The notes beneath the pieces were generated by a model. The model was not told the origin of the DNA, did not search any database, and saw nothing but the letters and a program-made list of their open reading frames with translations. This document shows, piece after piece, positions 24,913-33,978 of a DNA stretch of 45,591 nt. Origin of the DNA: CAYQIM01 sp964417555 (GTDB lineage: Bacteria > Pseudomonadota > Gammaproteobacteria > Diplorickettsiales > Diplorickettsiaceae). The DNA is taken from the NCBI GenBank assembly GCA_964417555.1, contig CAYQIM010000019.1:1-45591 (forward strand). The letters are read 5' to 3'. The position numbers and the translations under genes are program-made. Numbering within the stretch: position 1 is the stretch's first letter; every line of letters starts with the position of its first letter.

Positions 24913-25976
24913 AAATAATTGAACGTTATCTCGGTAAAACGGTCATTAGTACAACATTATCAGTACTCGGCGTTTTACTCACGCTTTTTGCATTAATAAA
25001 ACTTATCGCTGAAACGCGCGATATTGGTTCTGGCCATTATACCTTACTTAGTGCTTTCTATTATGTTCTACTCACACTTCCTTCGCAATTTTATACTTTC
25101 TCACCTATCGCTATTTTGTTAGGTAGCATCCTTGGCTTAAGTCTATTAGCAAAACATAGCGAGTTAACTGTTTTAAATGCCAGCGGCGTTTCTCTTTATC
25201 AGATAGCTTGGAGTTTATTCAAAGCCACTTTGTTAATTGTTTTGTTTACCGTTTTGATTGGTGAAGGATTAGCACCTCGAGCTGCCAGACTAGCAGAAAG
25301 CCATAAAGCATTTCTAACCACCAGCGGTCAAACGTTAATGACACAACAAGGATCACTTTGGATTCGAGACGGACATAATTTCATCTATATACAATCGATT
25401 CTAAATCAAACCCACCTTAATAACGTAAGTCGCTATCAATTTGGCGATCGTAACAATTTGCTCAAAGCAAGTTTTGCCAAGAAAGTCAATTACGAAAAAA
25501 ACAACTGGAATGCTTATGATGTTGTCACCAGCAACCTAAGTGCTAAAAAAATTACTGCCCAGTCTATTGAACATGAAATTTGGCCGCTTTCTTTTAGTCC
25601 AAAGCTGCTTAACATTTCTATCATCTTGCCAGAACAAATGTCTTTAAAACAACTCAATGAATATATTCGTTATCGACAAAAAAATCTGTTGAATACCAGC
25701 CAATATTCACTGGCCTTTTGGCAGAGGATACTACAACCCTTCGCTATTTGGATAATGATGTGCTTAGCCATTCCGTTTACCTTTAAGCATTTAAGAAGTT
25801 TAGCCACCAGTCTACGCACCATTGCCGGTATTACAGTCGGTTTCGGTTTCTATCTTTTAAATGAATTTTTTGGCCCCTTTGCTATTGTTTACCAGTGGCC
25901 TCCGTTCTTAGCGGCTTTATTACCGCTACTTATTTTTATGCTTATCGCTGTAATATTGATGTACTGGGCAGACTGA
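24909..25976 (+). CDS. lptG: Lipopolysaccharide export permease LptG
   Basis: Second membrane subunit of the LPS extractor, paired with LptF and the cytosolic ATPase LptB, which is encoded elsewhere. Six membrane helices surround a periplasmic jellyroll domain at about 130-260. The N-terminus MKIIERYLGKTVISTTLSV, the coupling stretch LLAKHSELTVLNASGVSLYQ and C-terminal MMCLAIPFTFKHLRSLATSL followed by FGFYLLNEFFGPFAIVYQWP are all LptG hallmarks. The 355 residues match the E. coli protein (360). Its stop TGA is followed with no gap by a family B repeat, mirroring the situation after ampG. Confidence 0.96.
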   Translation: MKIIERYLGKTVISTTLSVLGVLLTLFALIKLIAETRDIGSGHYTLLSAFYYVLLTLPSQFYTFSPIAILLGSILGLSLLAKHSELTVLNASGVSLYQIAWSLFKATLLIVLFTVLIGEGLAPRAARLAESHKAFLTTSGQTLMTQQGSLWIRDGHNFIYIQSILNQTHLNNVSRYQFGDRNNLLKASFAKKVNYEKNNWNAYDVVTSNLSAKKITAQSIEHEIWPLSFSPKLLNISIILPEQMSLKQLNEYIRYRQKNLLNTSQYSLAFWQRILQPFAIWIMMCLAIPFTFKHLRSLATSLRTIAGITVGFGFYLLNEFFGPFAIVYQWPPFLAALLPLLIFMLIAVILMYWAD

Positions 25977-26040
25977 GAAAGTGTCTTCAAATGCACGATA
26001 ATGGTCAAAAAACTTTATTCTTCTAGCATTTGAAGACACC
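25977..26040. repeat. Palindromic repeat family B, copy 2 (complete)
   Basis: Perfect 14-bp inverted ends GTGTCTTCAAATGC (25981-25994) and GCATTTGAAGACAC (26026-26039) frame a 31-bp centre containing GGTCAAAAAAC. The first 34 bases nearly match the half copy after ampG. The element begins on the base after the lptG stop codon. Confidence 0.85.
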
Positions 26041-26072
26041 CTAAGTCACTTTGACTACAGATCGAGAAATTT

Positions 26073-27698
26073 ATGCAACAAACATTACGTATTGCTGTAG
26101 CACAATTTAATTTTTTAGTGGGGGGGATTAAAGCTAATACAAAAAAAATTATTGACATCATTCATCAAGCAAAAGAAGAACAAAGTGATCTTGTCGTTTT
26201 TCCTGAACTCGCACTCTGCGGTTACCCACCAGAAGATCTTTTACTCCGTGAAGATTTTAAACAGCAAATCGACAAAGCATTAGAAACCATTCAAAAAGCA
26301 ACGGACGATATCGCTATTTTATTAGGACATCCGGATTATACTGCACAAGGCATTTATAATGCAGCGAGTTTCATACAAGATAAAAAACGAGTTTCAATTT
26401 ATCATAAACAATGTCTACCCAACTACGGTGTTTTTGATGAACGACGCTATTTTAAACCCGGTGATACAGTTGGTTTAATTAAGCTAAAAAATCTTTCAAT
26501 GGGCGTTTTGATCTGTGAAGATCTTTGGCATCCTGCGCCTATTTTAGCAACAAAACAAGCCGGTGCTAAATTGATACTCTGCATCAATGCCTCACCCTTT
26601 GATGAAACAAAAGTTCAACAACGTATCAAAGCCTTAGAAACCAATATTCAAGAAACAGAACTTCCTATCCTCTATGTACATGGAATAAGTGGGCAAGATG
26701 ATTTAGTGTTTGATGGCGGCTCGCAAGCCTTTGACGCTAACGCTAACTTGTGCGCACAGGCTGGTTTTTTTGCACAAAAACTCTGGGTCGTAGATTTTAA
26801 ACTATCTCCTGCACCTACATTTATTCCACAGAAGCCGCTTCTTAACCCATCATCTATTGAAGTATCTATTTATAACGCGCTGATTTTGGCTGTGCGCGAT
26901 TACGTTAACAAAAATCATTTTCCAGGTGTTTTACTGGGTCTTTCCGGCGGCATTGATTCGGCATTGGTGCTTGCCATTGCCGTGGACGCACTGGGAAAAG
27001 ATCGTGTCCATGCAGTCACCTTACCTTCTCGTTTTACTTCCCCCTTGAGCATGGAGATCGTAAACACGCTCGTACAAGCACTGGATGTTCGTCTGACTAC
27101 ATTTTCTATTGAAGCAAGCTTCTGCACCTTTTTAATAACTCTGGGCCAAGATCCTCAACAGCCACCATCTGGAATTACGACAGAAAATATGCAAGCGCGC
27201 TGCCGTGCAATACTACTGATGGCGCTGTCTAGCCAAAGTGGCGATTTATTATTAAATACCACGAACAAAAGTGAATTAGCGGTAGGTTACGGTACCTTAT
27301 ATGGCGATATGGCCGGTGGATTTGCCGTGATCAAAGATGTTTATAAAACGATGGTTTACAAACTAGCAAACTATCGTAATACACGCAGCCCTATTTTCCC
27401 TGAGGAACTGCTTTCACGCCCACCGAGTGCAGAATTAGCCGCTGATCAATGTGATACAGACAGTCTTCCCCCTTATTCAGAATTGGATTCTATTCTAAAG
27501 CTTTATATAGAAAACGATAAAAGCCTAGCTGACATTGTAGCAGCAGGTTTTGACAGAAAAATCGTGGAAAAAATAATAAATTTAGTCAATAAAAGCGAAT
27601 ATAAGCGCCGGCAATTAGCCGTTGGTCCTCGTATAACGTCGCGCGCTTTTGGCCGCGAACGACGTTATCCAATTACTTCTGGTTTTACGATCAATTAA
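26073..27698 (+). CDS. nadE: Glutamine-dependent NAD+ synthetase
   Basis: Makes NAD+ from deamido-NAD+, ATP and glutamine-derived ammonia. The N-terminal nitrilase-like glutaminase domain (1-250) has its catalytic triad: Glu45 in VVFPELALCGYPPEDLL, Lys112 in YHKQCLPNYGVFDERR and Cys148 in MGVLICEDLWHP. The synthetase domain follows, with the P-loop-like SGGIDS at 291-296, TTNKSELAVGYGTLYGDMAG and the C-terminal KRRQLAVGPRITSRAFGRER. The 541 residues are normal for the two-domain form. It starts 33 bp after a family B repeat that separates it from lptG, and probably has its own promoter. The assignment is very secure. Confidence 0.97.
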   Translation: MQQTLRIAVAQFNFLVGGIKANTKKIIDIIHQAKEEQSDLVVFPELALCGYPPEDLLLREDFKQQIDKALETIQKATDDIAILLGHPDYTAQGIYNAASFIQDKKRVSIYHKQCLPNYGVFDERRYFKPGDTVGLIKLKNLSMGVLICEDLWHPAPILATKQAGAKLILCINASPFDETKVQQRIKALETNIQETELPILYVHGISGQDDLVFDGGSQAFDANANLCAQAGFFAQKLWVVDFKLSPAPTFIPQKPLLNPSSIEVSIYNALILAVRDYVNKNHFPGVLLGLSGGIDSALVLAIAVDALGKDRVHAVTLPSRFTSPLSMEIVNTLVQALDVRLTTFSIEASFCTFLITLGQDPQQPPSGITTENMQARCRAILLMALSSQSGDLLLNTTNKSELAVGYGTLYGDMAGGFAVIKDVYKTMVYKLANYRNTRSPIFPEELLSRPPSAELAADQCDTDSLPPYSELDSILKLYIENDKSLADIVAAGFDRKIVEKIINLVNKSEYKRRQLAVGPRITSRAFGRERRYPITSGFTIN

Positions 27699-27726
27699 AA
27701 ATAAAAATAAATAAATCTATCCGATT

Positions 27727-27750
27727 AAAGAGGATTGATAAAATCCTTTA
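27727..27750 (+). terminator. Weak hairpin after nadE
   Basis: The stem AGGATT / AATCCT (27731-27736, 27742-27747) with a five-base loop, extended by AAA/TTT pairs, lies about 30 bp past the nadE stop. The stem is short and the T-run interrupted, so termination is only possible. Confidence 0.35.
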
Positions 27751-27807
27751 TTAACAAAAGTTCCGCGTCTAGACATAAAAAGCAGAGGACAAACACTAAG
27801 TAATAAC

Positions 27808-27894
27808 TGTCATGGAACGCGAAGCGGGTGACAATCTACAAAAATGGTGATGGCCGTACTCGTTTATACTTGCTCACCATAATGTTTTATTTAA
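27808..27894. repeat. Palindromic repeat family C, copy 3
   Basis: Carries CAAAAATGG, GGCCGTACTCGTTTATACT and GCTCACCATAATGTTTTATT, which align with the reverse strand of 33751-33832 and, more loosely, with 3772-3919. It lies about 110 bp after nadE. Confidence 0.75.
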
Positions 27895-28447
27895 CATCAG
27901 CTAATGCGCAAAACTCTTATCTTTTATCAGTGGATGCCAAATATCATTAGCACTTTTGCTAGGATGATTGGTGGATCCTTTAATAAGGAAATCAAACTAA
28001 TAGCAAAAGCACAATACATGCCTATGTGCTGTTTTGAATCGGTTCATCAAGAAAAAGATAACCTTTTATTTTGCCATATTTATCTCATTGATTGAAATTA
28101 CCAGTTATTATCAATTTAGATATTACCTTTTTTATAGATAAAAAAATATTTATTTTATTTGATTTGATTTGATTTGTATATTTAAAGCTATTAAACTGTG
28201 GCTCTATCCAAAAGGACTATGTTTTTTGCTGAAAGCGACTTAACAAGCATTAGCAATAGACAGTGTTATCTTTGTAGAAAGAAAAAGGCGTTAATGCCTT
28301 AGCTTTCTGTCTCCTGGAATGTTTTAACACCACAATCCGAACTACAGCGTACTTTCAAATATGCGCATAAATAAACATTAAAACTATGTAAAGGAAATTA
28401 CAATAGAAATGTAAATATATAAAACGTACTAATAATTAGAGGTATCC

Positions 28448-28963
28448 ATGAATAAAGATAAAATAAAAAAGATAATGGTTTTGACTTTAAAAAAAATAAC
28501 TTCAATGTGTGAATGGTTGGTTTTTAGTATAATGTCAAAGTTGTCGAACTTATTTAACGGGATACGTTGTAAAAAAAATAATGGTAAGTATATTTATGCT
28601 AATGCTAAACAAGCTCAGGTATTTGGATGCAAATCAGGTGAAGAGATAGTAGGAAAGACAGATATATTCTTTTTAGGTAATTACCCCAAACTTCTTTCTC
28701 TTATCAGGCAGAACGACCAAAAAGCTAAACAGGGATGGATTTTGGTTTTCGAGAGAGCACCAAATGGACAGCTTTTTCTTTGCCTAAAAGCACCTTACTA
28801 TGAGTCTAATCGTCAAATTGGAATAGAAGTAATTGGAATCCCTCTAGATTTTATTTTCAAAATAGCGAAGATATTTACAATTAAAATAATAATGTCTGCC
28901 CTATTGCTCTTTTTAAAGAAGAAATTTGGGATTATTTACAAGAAAAGGGCTATTCAATGTTAA
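28448..28963 (+). CDS. Orphan PAS-domain protein with a hydrophobic tail
   Basis: A 171-residue protein in which residues about 38-125 form a PAS fold: KKNNGKYIYANAKQAQVFGC, GEEIVGKTDIFFLG, then RQNDQKAKQGWILVFERAPN and KAPYYESNRQIGIEVIGIPL, the last being the strand that normally precedes a kinase or output domain. No output domain follows. Instead a helix with hydrophobic stretches (IFTIKIIMSALLLFL) and a basic end completes the protein. The N-terminus is basic with another hydrophobic patch. The start ATG has AGAGGT four bases upstream. It is convergent with galU and overlaps its end by 14 bp. It is probably a truncated sensor or a stand-alone PAS module; the ligand is unknown. Confidence 0.7.
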   Translation: MNKDKIKKIMVLTLKKITSMCEWLVFSIMSKLSNLFNGIRCKKNNGKYIYANAKQAQVFGCKSGEEIVGKTDIFFLGNYPKLLSLIRQNDQKAKQGWILVFERAPNGQLFLCLKAPYYESNRQIGIEVIGIPLDFIFKIAKIFTIKIIMSALLLFLKKKFGIIYKKRAIQC

Positions 28964-29822
28964 AGCTTTCTAAATAAGCTTTAAATTCGGTTTTAGCTTC
29001 AGGGTGTTTGAGTGCATAAGCAATGGTAGCTTGCAAATAACCTAATTTACTGCCGCAATCATAGCGCGTGCCTTCAAACTCCCAAGCGTGAATGGGTTCA
29101 TCCTTTAATAAACGTGCAAGGGCATCGGTAAGTTGAATCTCTCCACCTTTTCCGGGTTGGGTTTTTGCTAGATAAGGGAAGATTTTCGGAGTAAGAATAT
29201 AGCGACCGACTACCGCTAAATTGGAAGGCGCTTCTTTAGTACTCGGTTTTTCTACGATACTATCAATTTGACTGAGTCTGCCTTCTTTCTTTTTATAGCC
29301 GATAATCCCATATTGATCGCTGACTTGTGGATTAATGGCTTGCACGGCAATAATGGAATTTTGCTTTTCTTGATAGACCTTTAACATTTGTTCTAAACAC
29401 GGAACAGGTGAATCAATTAAATCATCGGCCAGCAAGATAGCAAATGCTTCGTTATCGATCAGCGGTTGGGCACATAAAATGGCATGCCCAAGCCCTAAGG
29501 TATCGGGTTGGCGTAGATATATACAGCTGACACCTTTGGGCAATATATTTTTGACGATCTGTAATAAATCCTTTTTATTCGCTTCCGCCAGTTTCGATTC
29601 TAATTCATAGTTTGAATCAAAGTGGTCTTCAATAGCGCGTTTACTACTACTCGTTATAAAGATTAATTCCGTAATTCCTGCTGCAATCGCTTCTTCTACC
29701 GCATATTGAATTAACGGTTTATCTACAATAGGTAACATTTCCTTTGGACTGGCTTTGGTCGCGGGTAAAAAGCGTGTTCCCAATCCGGCGACAGGAAAAA
29801 TAGCTTTGGTCAGTTTTTTCAT
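28950..29822 (-). CDS. galU: UTP-glucose-1-phosphate uridylyltransferase GalU
   Basis: Forms UDP-glucose from UTP and glucose-1-phosphate, feeding envelope polysaccharide synthesis. The nucleotide-binding opening IFPVAGLGTRFLPATKASPK, EMLPIVDKPLIQYAVEEAIA, ILLADDLIDSP (metal-binding Asp), VEKPSTKEAPSNLAVVGRYI and GKGGEIQLTDALARLL are all GalU signatures. The 290 residues are typical. Its ATG overlaps the ugd stop by four bases, so the two are translated together and convert glucose-1-phosphate through UDP-glucose to UDP-glucuronate. The assignment is very secure. Confidence 0.97.
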   Translation of the reverse strand: MKKLTKAIFPVAGLGTRFLPATKASPKEMLPIVDKPLIQYAVEEAIAAGITELIFITSSSKRAIEDHFDSNYELESKLAEANKKDLLQIVKNILPKGVSCIYLRQPDTLGLGHAILCAQPLIDNEAFAILLADDLIDSPVPCLEQMLKVYQEKQNSIIAVQAINPQVSDQYGIIGYKKKEGRLSQIDSIVEKPSTKEAPSNLAVVGRYILTPKIFPYLAKTQPGKGGEIQLTDALARLLKDEPIHAWEFEGTRYDCGSKLGYLQATIAYALKHPEAKTEFKAYLESFNIE

Positions 29823-31156
29823 GGCTTAAATGTTTCTCCTCGCCCAATGCCATAATATTTAAAACCTAATTGTTTCAAATAATGAGGGTCGTAAAGATTT
29901 CTTCCATCAAAGATTACGGGTTCTTTTAAACGTTGCTTGATGATGGCAAAATCAGGATTAAAAAAAGGACTCCATTCCGTTACAATGGCCAATACATCGG
30001 CATTTGATAACGCTCCTTCTGGGCTTTCACTGCAACTGAAGCGAGGATGTTCTTTATACAGACGTAACGCTTCAGGCATGGCCACAGGATCATAGGCTTG
30101 AATCGACATACCTGCCTTTAATGCTGCATCAATTAATACGCGACTTGGCGCTTCGCGCATATCGTCGGTGTTGGGCTTAAAAGAAAGACCCCATAACGCA
30201 ATGACTTTACCTTTGACCTGGTTATCAAAATAATGACTTATTTTTTCAAATAAGACACGTTTTTGAGCATCATTAACCTTATGGACGGCATTAATCAATC
30301 GCGGTGTATAGTCAACGGCTTTAGCTGTTGCTTCTAAGGCGAGTACGTCTTTAGGAAAGCACGAACCACCGTAACCACAGCCAGGATTCATAAAATGATA
30401 ACCAATACGGGGATCAGAGCCAATGCCGATCCGTATCTGTTCAATATCTGCGTTTAAACGTTCTGCCAATTGACTCATCTCATTCATAAAGCTAATTTTA
30501 GTGGCTAAAAAAGCATTCGCTGCGTATTTTGTGAGTTCAGCAGAATGAATATCCATCGCAATTAAACGATCGTTATTGCGGTTAAAAGGTCTATAAAGCT
30601 GGCGTAGATGATCCTCGGCCTTACTCGTTGCTGTGCCAACGATAATGCGGTCTGAGCGCATAAAATCACTGACGGCCGCACCTTCTCTGAGAAATTCAGG
30701 GTTAGAGGCTACATCAAATGAAAGTGAAAGTTGGCGTTTTGCAAGTTGTTCTTGAATAGTTGCCCTTACTTTATCGGCAGTACCGACAGGAACGGTGGAT
30801 TTATTAATGATAAGACGAGGTTCAGTCAGTGTATCCCCAATCGTGCGCGCGACTTCCAGCACATGGCTTAAGTCAGCGGAGCCATCTTCATCTTGCGGAG
30901 TCCCTACCGTAATAAACTGATAAAATCCATGGTGAACGCCTTCCTCTGGATCGTTGCTGAAATGGAGTCGACCATCGGCTAGATTTTTTTGTAATAAGGC
31001 AGGAAGGTCGGGTTCATGGATAGGGCATTCACCTTGCTTTAAGCGTTTAACTTTTTCTGGATCGGTATCGATACACAGTACTTGATTTCCGTGTTCTGCT
31101 AAGCAAGCCGCAGTAACTAGACCCACATAACCTGCGCCAAAGAGATTAATTCGCAT
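29819..31156 (-). CDS. ugd: UDP-glucose 6-dehydrogenase
   Basis: Oxidises UDP-glucose twice with NAD+ to UDP-glucuronate, a precursor for acidic sugars in LPS or capsule. The Rossmann opening INLFGAGYVGLVTAACLAEH, FITVGTPQDEDGSADLSHVL, KSTVPVGTAD, ASNPEFLREGAAVSDFMRSD and the catalytic Cys266 in NPGCGYGGSCFPKDVLAL are present. The C-terminal domain carries WGLSFKPNTDDMREAPSRVL. The 445 residues match the bacterial class. It is first gene of a two-gene operon with galU and divergent from thyA with about 55 bp between. What the UDP-glucuronate is used for cannot be told from this window. Confidence 0.97.
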   Translation of the reverse strand: MRINLFGAGYVGLVTAACLAEHGNQVLCIDTDPEKVKRLKQGECPIHEPDLPALLQKNLADGRLHFSNDPEEGVHHGFYQFITVGTPQDEDGSADLSHVLEVARTIGDTLTEPRLIINKSTVPVGTADKVRATIQEQLAKRQLSLSFDVASNPEFLREGAAVSDFMRSDRIIVGTATSKAEDHLRQLYRPFNRNNDRLIAMDIHSAELTKYAANAFLATKISFMNEMSQLAERLNADIEQIRIGIGSDPRIGYHFMNPGCGYGGSCFPKDVLALEATAKAVDYTPRLINAVHKVNDAQKRVLFEKISHYFDNQVKGKVIALWGLSFKPNTDDMREAPSRVLIDAALKAGMSIQAYDPVAMPEALRLYKEHPRFSCSESPEGALSNADVLAIVTEWSPFFNPDFAIIKQRLKEPVIFDGRNLYDPHYLKQLGFKYYGIGRGETFKP

Positions 31157-31213
31157 ATAAAGAATTTTAACAAGTACTAGAAATAGAGTGATACTAACCT
31201 ATAAAATGGTGTG

Positions 31214-32008
31214 ATGAAAACCTATCTTAATTTTTTGACTCATATCCTCCAGTTCGGACTGACAAAGACGGATAGGACGGGAACAGGTACAATCAGTCGT
31301 TTTGGTTACCAAATGCGCTTTGATTTAGCGCAGGGTTTTCCTTTGGTCACTACGAAAAGAGTGCATTTAAAAAGTATTATTTACGAATTACTCTGGTTTT
31401 TGCGTGGTGATACTAACATTCGCTACTTAAATGAGCATGGCGTGACTATTTGGGATGAATGGGCGGATGATTCAGGAAATTTAGGGCCGGTTTATGGTAA
31501 ACAGTGGCGTTCTTGGCAGACGGCAGATAATAAAATAATTGATCAGATCGCCCAAGTTATTGAACAAATTAAAACGAATCCGGATTCAAGGCGTTTAATT
31601 GTCAGCGCTTGGAATGTAGGAGATTTGCAGCAGATGGCGCTGCCTCCTTGCCATTTACTCTTTCAGTTTTATGTGGCAAATGCCAAACTTTCTTGTCAAT
31701 TATATCAACGCAGTGCCGATGCTTTTTTAGGCGTGCCTTTTAATATTGCGTCCTATGCGCTATTAATACACATGATCGCACAACAGTGTGGTTTGCAAGT
31801 GGGTGAATTTGTTTGGACGGGTGGCGATTGTCATATTTATAGCAATCATCTTGAGCAAGTGCGCCTTCAATTAACGCGTCAGCCCCATGCCTTGCCGCAG
31901 TTAGTGATCCAGCGCCAAGCAGATTCACTCTTTGATTATCGCTTTGAAGATTTTGAATTAAAAAACTATCTCTTTCATCCCCCTATTAAAGCCGTTGTTG
32001 CGGTTTAA
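31214..32008 (+). CDS. thyA: Thymidylate synthase ThyA
   Basis: Methylates dUMP to dTMP with methylene-tetrahydrofolate, linking to the folate genes at the left of the window. The catalytic Cys146 lies in ALPPCHLLFQFYV, at the same number as in E. coli; other signatures are TDRTGTGTISRFGYQMRFDL, KSIIYELLWFLRGDTNIRYL, SRRLIVSAWNVGDLQQM and YQRSADAFLGVPFNIASYAL. The start ATG at 31214 gives 264 residues, identical in length to E. coli ThyA; a GTG just before it is less likely. Its last 23 bases overlap the end of the opposed membrane-protein gene. The assignment is very secure. Confidence 0.98.
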   Translation: MKTYLNFLTHILQFGLTKTDRTGTGTISRFGYQMRFDLAQGFPLVTTKRVHLKSIIYELLWFLRGDTNIRYLNEHGVTIWDEWADDSGNLGPVYGKQWRSWQTADNKIIDQIAQVIEQIKTNPDSRRLIVSAWNVGDLQQMALPPCHLLFQFYVANAKLSCQLYQRSADAFLGVPFNIASYALLIHMIAQQCGLQVGEFVWTGGDCHIYSNHLEQVRLQLTRQPHALPQLVIQRQADSLFDYRFEDFELKNYLFHPPIKAVVAV

Positions 32009-32756
32009 GGTAATCGTTTATTTTTTCTTTTACTACCGCCTGTTCTTGTTGGGCGTTTTCAAGGTTAAAGAGCGAAACCTTGCCATATAGATTGGATGCA
32101 TCTATAGGGTCTTTAAGTTTGTTGGAATAGGGTGGTGTGTTTGCTGAGGGTTGGTCTGAATTGGCTGCGGAATTATTATCGGATTTATTTTCCCTATATT
32201 TTTTCAAAGTACTCATAAAATTGCTGAAATGAACGTGAAGCTTTGTTTCATTAGCAGGGTGTTTTTCTCTAAGCTCATTGGCTGCATAAAGTGATGTGCT
32301 AATAAAGCTAGCGGCGATTGCAGAGAGTGCTAACGATAAAGGGAGCATAGGTAGAAAGAACACGGAAGAAATGAGACAAAGGATCCAAGGTAATCCGAAT
32401 GCAAGAATAAGGAATACAGTGTGTAAATAGAGATTTTCTTTGGTAGAATAAATCGATGCCGCTTCTTTTCGATAATCCGATAAACACCGAACAAGCGTTA
32501 GATAAGTTTTTTTTAATTCTGGTTCTTGCAGTTCTTTTTTTGAAATTTGCCTAATTTGAGCATCGATTTTTTCCAACAGCAAAACATCAATATGATCCAA
32601 GCATCCCACTGGCAGTTGTTTGAGCCATTGTCTACTTAACAAAGATTCATCAGCAAATGAATGAGATTTTTTTTCTTGCTTTAATGTATTGGATAAATGT
32701 CTGCGCTTTCTATTATTCCTCACTGAAGCGGCGACGACGACTGACACTATGCCCAT
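31986..32756 (-). CDS. Membrane protein of unknown function with a two-helix hairpin
   Basis: I do not recognise this 256-residue protein. It has a basic N-terminus, a Lys/Glu-rich helical domain (residues about 20-105), then two closely spaced hydrophobic segments (TVFLILAFGLPWILCLISSV and FFLPMLPLSLALSAIAASFI), and a polar, Asn/Ser-rich C-terminal tail that looks disordered (NKSDNNSAANSDQPSANTPP) and ends in LKPQQRL. A cytosolic head, helical hairpin and loose tail is a plan often found in secreted effectors of intracellular bacteria and also in ordinary inner-membrane proteins. A strong AAAGGAG precedes the ATG. It is convergent with thyA, overlapping its end by 23 bp. Confidence 0.75.
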   Translation of the reverse strand: MGIVSVVVAASVRNNRKRRHLSNTLKQEKKSHSFADESLLSRQWLKQLPVGCLDHIDVLLLEKIDAQIRQISKKELQEPELKKTYLTLVRCLSDYRKEAASIYSTKENLYLHTVFLILAFGLPWILCLISSVFFLPMLPLSLALSAIAASFISTSLYAANELREKHPANETKLHVHFSNFMSTLKKYRENKSDNNSAANSDQPSANTPPYSNKLKDPIDASNLYGKVSLFNLENAQQEQAVVKEKINDYLKPQQRL

Positions 32757-33008
32757 AATCTAAACTCCTTTTTGAAATAGATTCGTTAATAATATAACGT
32801 TGAAATAATTATACTAGCTCAATTTTCCATTTAGATTAATATATTCTTTTTCTTTGATAATAATTTTTTATTGTTTTAAAAAAATAGTGTCTTGTTAATA
32901 AAAATTTAAGCATCAATCGTTAAGCTATTAATTTAAGGATTTCTTAATTTTATTTTTTAATTAAAAATAATGTTATGAAAGTATTTTTTTAATGAGGGTG
33001 CTATACAC

Positions 33009-33737
33009 ATGTCTAAAGAAGAAAGTAAGTTAATTGAAGAAAGTAATTTAATTACAGTGTTTCGTTCATTAAAGATATTTACAGAAGAACAACTGCAAGC
33101 GATTGCTGAAGCAAGTAATAATCATCAGAATTTTCCGATTGAACATTGGTATGACCTAGAAGTAAAAGCTAGGGCTTTATACTTTGATTGCATCAAATAT
33201 TTTAATGATTATATGGAATGGGAGAAATCAGGAAGAACAAAAGTTGAGCCCGTATTAACTAATAAAGAGTTAGATGTACTACCGATGACAGCTACTAGTG
33301 AGTCTAACCATAAGCCCACTGTACGAGTTGCTCCTTTTTTATCGACCCCTTCTAAAATCCCCTCTCTTGTGAAAGCTCCACAAACTCCACAACCAGTGAG
33401 AAAAAAACCTATATTATCAAAGAGTAATAGCAGTTCAAGTTTATTTAAACAAAAGCCAATAAAGTCTTCTTATTCTCCCATTTATAGAGGCAAAGATATT
33501 CTTTTAGAGAAAGCTGATCCTATTTTAAATGAACTAGATAGTGCGACAAGAGGAAAACTAACAAGAAAACCTGCCATTAGTTTTCCAAATTATGACCGGA
33601 TCGATAGCTCAAGTGCAGAAGCATTAAAAATATTAAAAGCTAAGCTTGATGAAAGAGGTAAAACGTACAGAGAGCTTGGATCTGAATCAAATAGTAGTGT
33701 TCTTAACGCTAATAGTTCTATAGTAACTAAGCGCTAA
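33009..33737 (+). CDS. Largely disordered protein of unknown function; possible secreted effector
   Basis: A 242-residue protein without signal peptide, membrane segment or a domain I can name. Residues 1-75 look helical (ITVFRSLKIFTEEQLQAIAE, then HWYDLEVKARALYFDCIKYF). The middle, about 80-165, is rich in Pro, Ser and Lys (VKAPQTPQPVRKKPILSKSN, SNSSSSLFKQKPIKSSYSPI) and is probably disordered. A shorter helical stretch (SSAEALKILKAKLDERGKTY) precedes a Ser/Asn-rich end. It stands alone between AT-rich DNA and a family C repeat, next to another unknown protein on the opposite strand. The composition and isolation suggest a host-directed secreted protein, which is inference only. A GAGGGTG lies ten bases before the ATG. 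Confidence 0.7.
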   Translation: MSKEESKLIEESNLITVFRSLKIFTEEQLQAIAEASNNHQNFPIEHWYDLEVKARALYFDCIKYFNDYMEWEKSGRTKVEPVLTNKELDVLPMTATSESNHKPTVRVAPFLSTPSKIPSLVKAPQTPQPVRKKPILSKSNSSSSLFKQKPIKSSYSPIYRGKDILLEKADPILNELDSATRGKLTRKPAISFPNYDRIDSSSAEALKILKAKLDERGKTYRELGSESNSSVLNANSSIVTKR

Positions 33738-33750
33738 GATTTTTATATTA

Positions 33751-33832
33751 AACAAAACGTCATGGCGAGCCAGTATAAACGAGTACGGCCCCATTTTTCT
33801 GGATCGCCACGCGCTTGTCGCTCGCAATTTGG
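33751..33832. repeat. Palindromic repeat family C, copy 2 (reversed)
   Basis: Read on the minus strand it gives TTGCGAGCGACAAGCGCGTG, GGCGATCCAGAAAAATGG, CCGTACTCGTTTATACTGG and CTCGCCATGACGTTTTGTTT, matching the two other copies. A second hairpin (CCCTT...CGAGA / TCTCG...AAGGG) follows at 33875-33907. Confidence 0.75.
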
Positions 33833-33928
33833 AATTATCGCTATGGCAGCTACTTACCCACGCATAGCTATCGCCCCTTCTAAACGAGAATTCCTGATCT
33901 CGAAGGGATAATGAAAAAAAACAAAAAA

Positions 33929-33962
33929 AAACGGGACAGTGGTCAAACCACTTCCCGTTTTA
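33929..33962 (-). terminator. Rho-independent terminator of mltD
   Basis: A long stem AACGGGA / TCCCGTT plus AGTGG / CCACT ends, in the minus-strand direction, in a run of T residues (A-rich on the plus strand at 33913-33930). It lies right after the mltD stop codon. Confidence 0.9.
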
Positions 33963-33978
33963 CCGTAAAGGCTTTTTT

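Larger units (their letters stand above)
27699..28447. other. Gene-poor 750-bp stretch between nadE and the PAS gene
   Basis: Holds a weak terminator, a family C repeat (27808-27894), a 63-codon open frame at 27904-28095 without a ribosome site that I do not trust, a short run of TTTGA units near 28156-28175, and a hairpin around 28291-28306 (AGGC / GCCT within AGAAAG...CTTTCT). The rest is AT-rich. I see no RNA gene. It may contain the remains of a lost gene, but no recognisable fragment is visible. Confidence 0.5.

Noticed and set aside
27904..28095. 63-codon open frame between nadE and the PAS gene
   Set aside because: No ribosome site, no recognisable pattern, and it lies just past a repeat in a gene-poor stretch; coding potential is not convincing.
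28156..28175. Run of TTTGA units as a phase-variable microsatellite
   Set aside because: Only about three units in non-coding DNA far from a promoter or start codon; too short to argue for switching.
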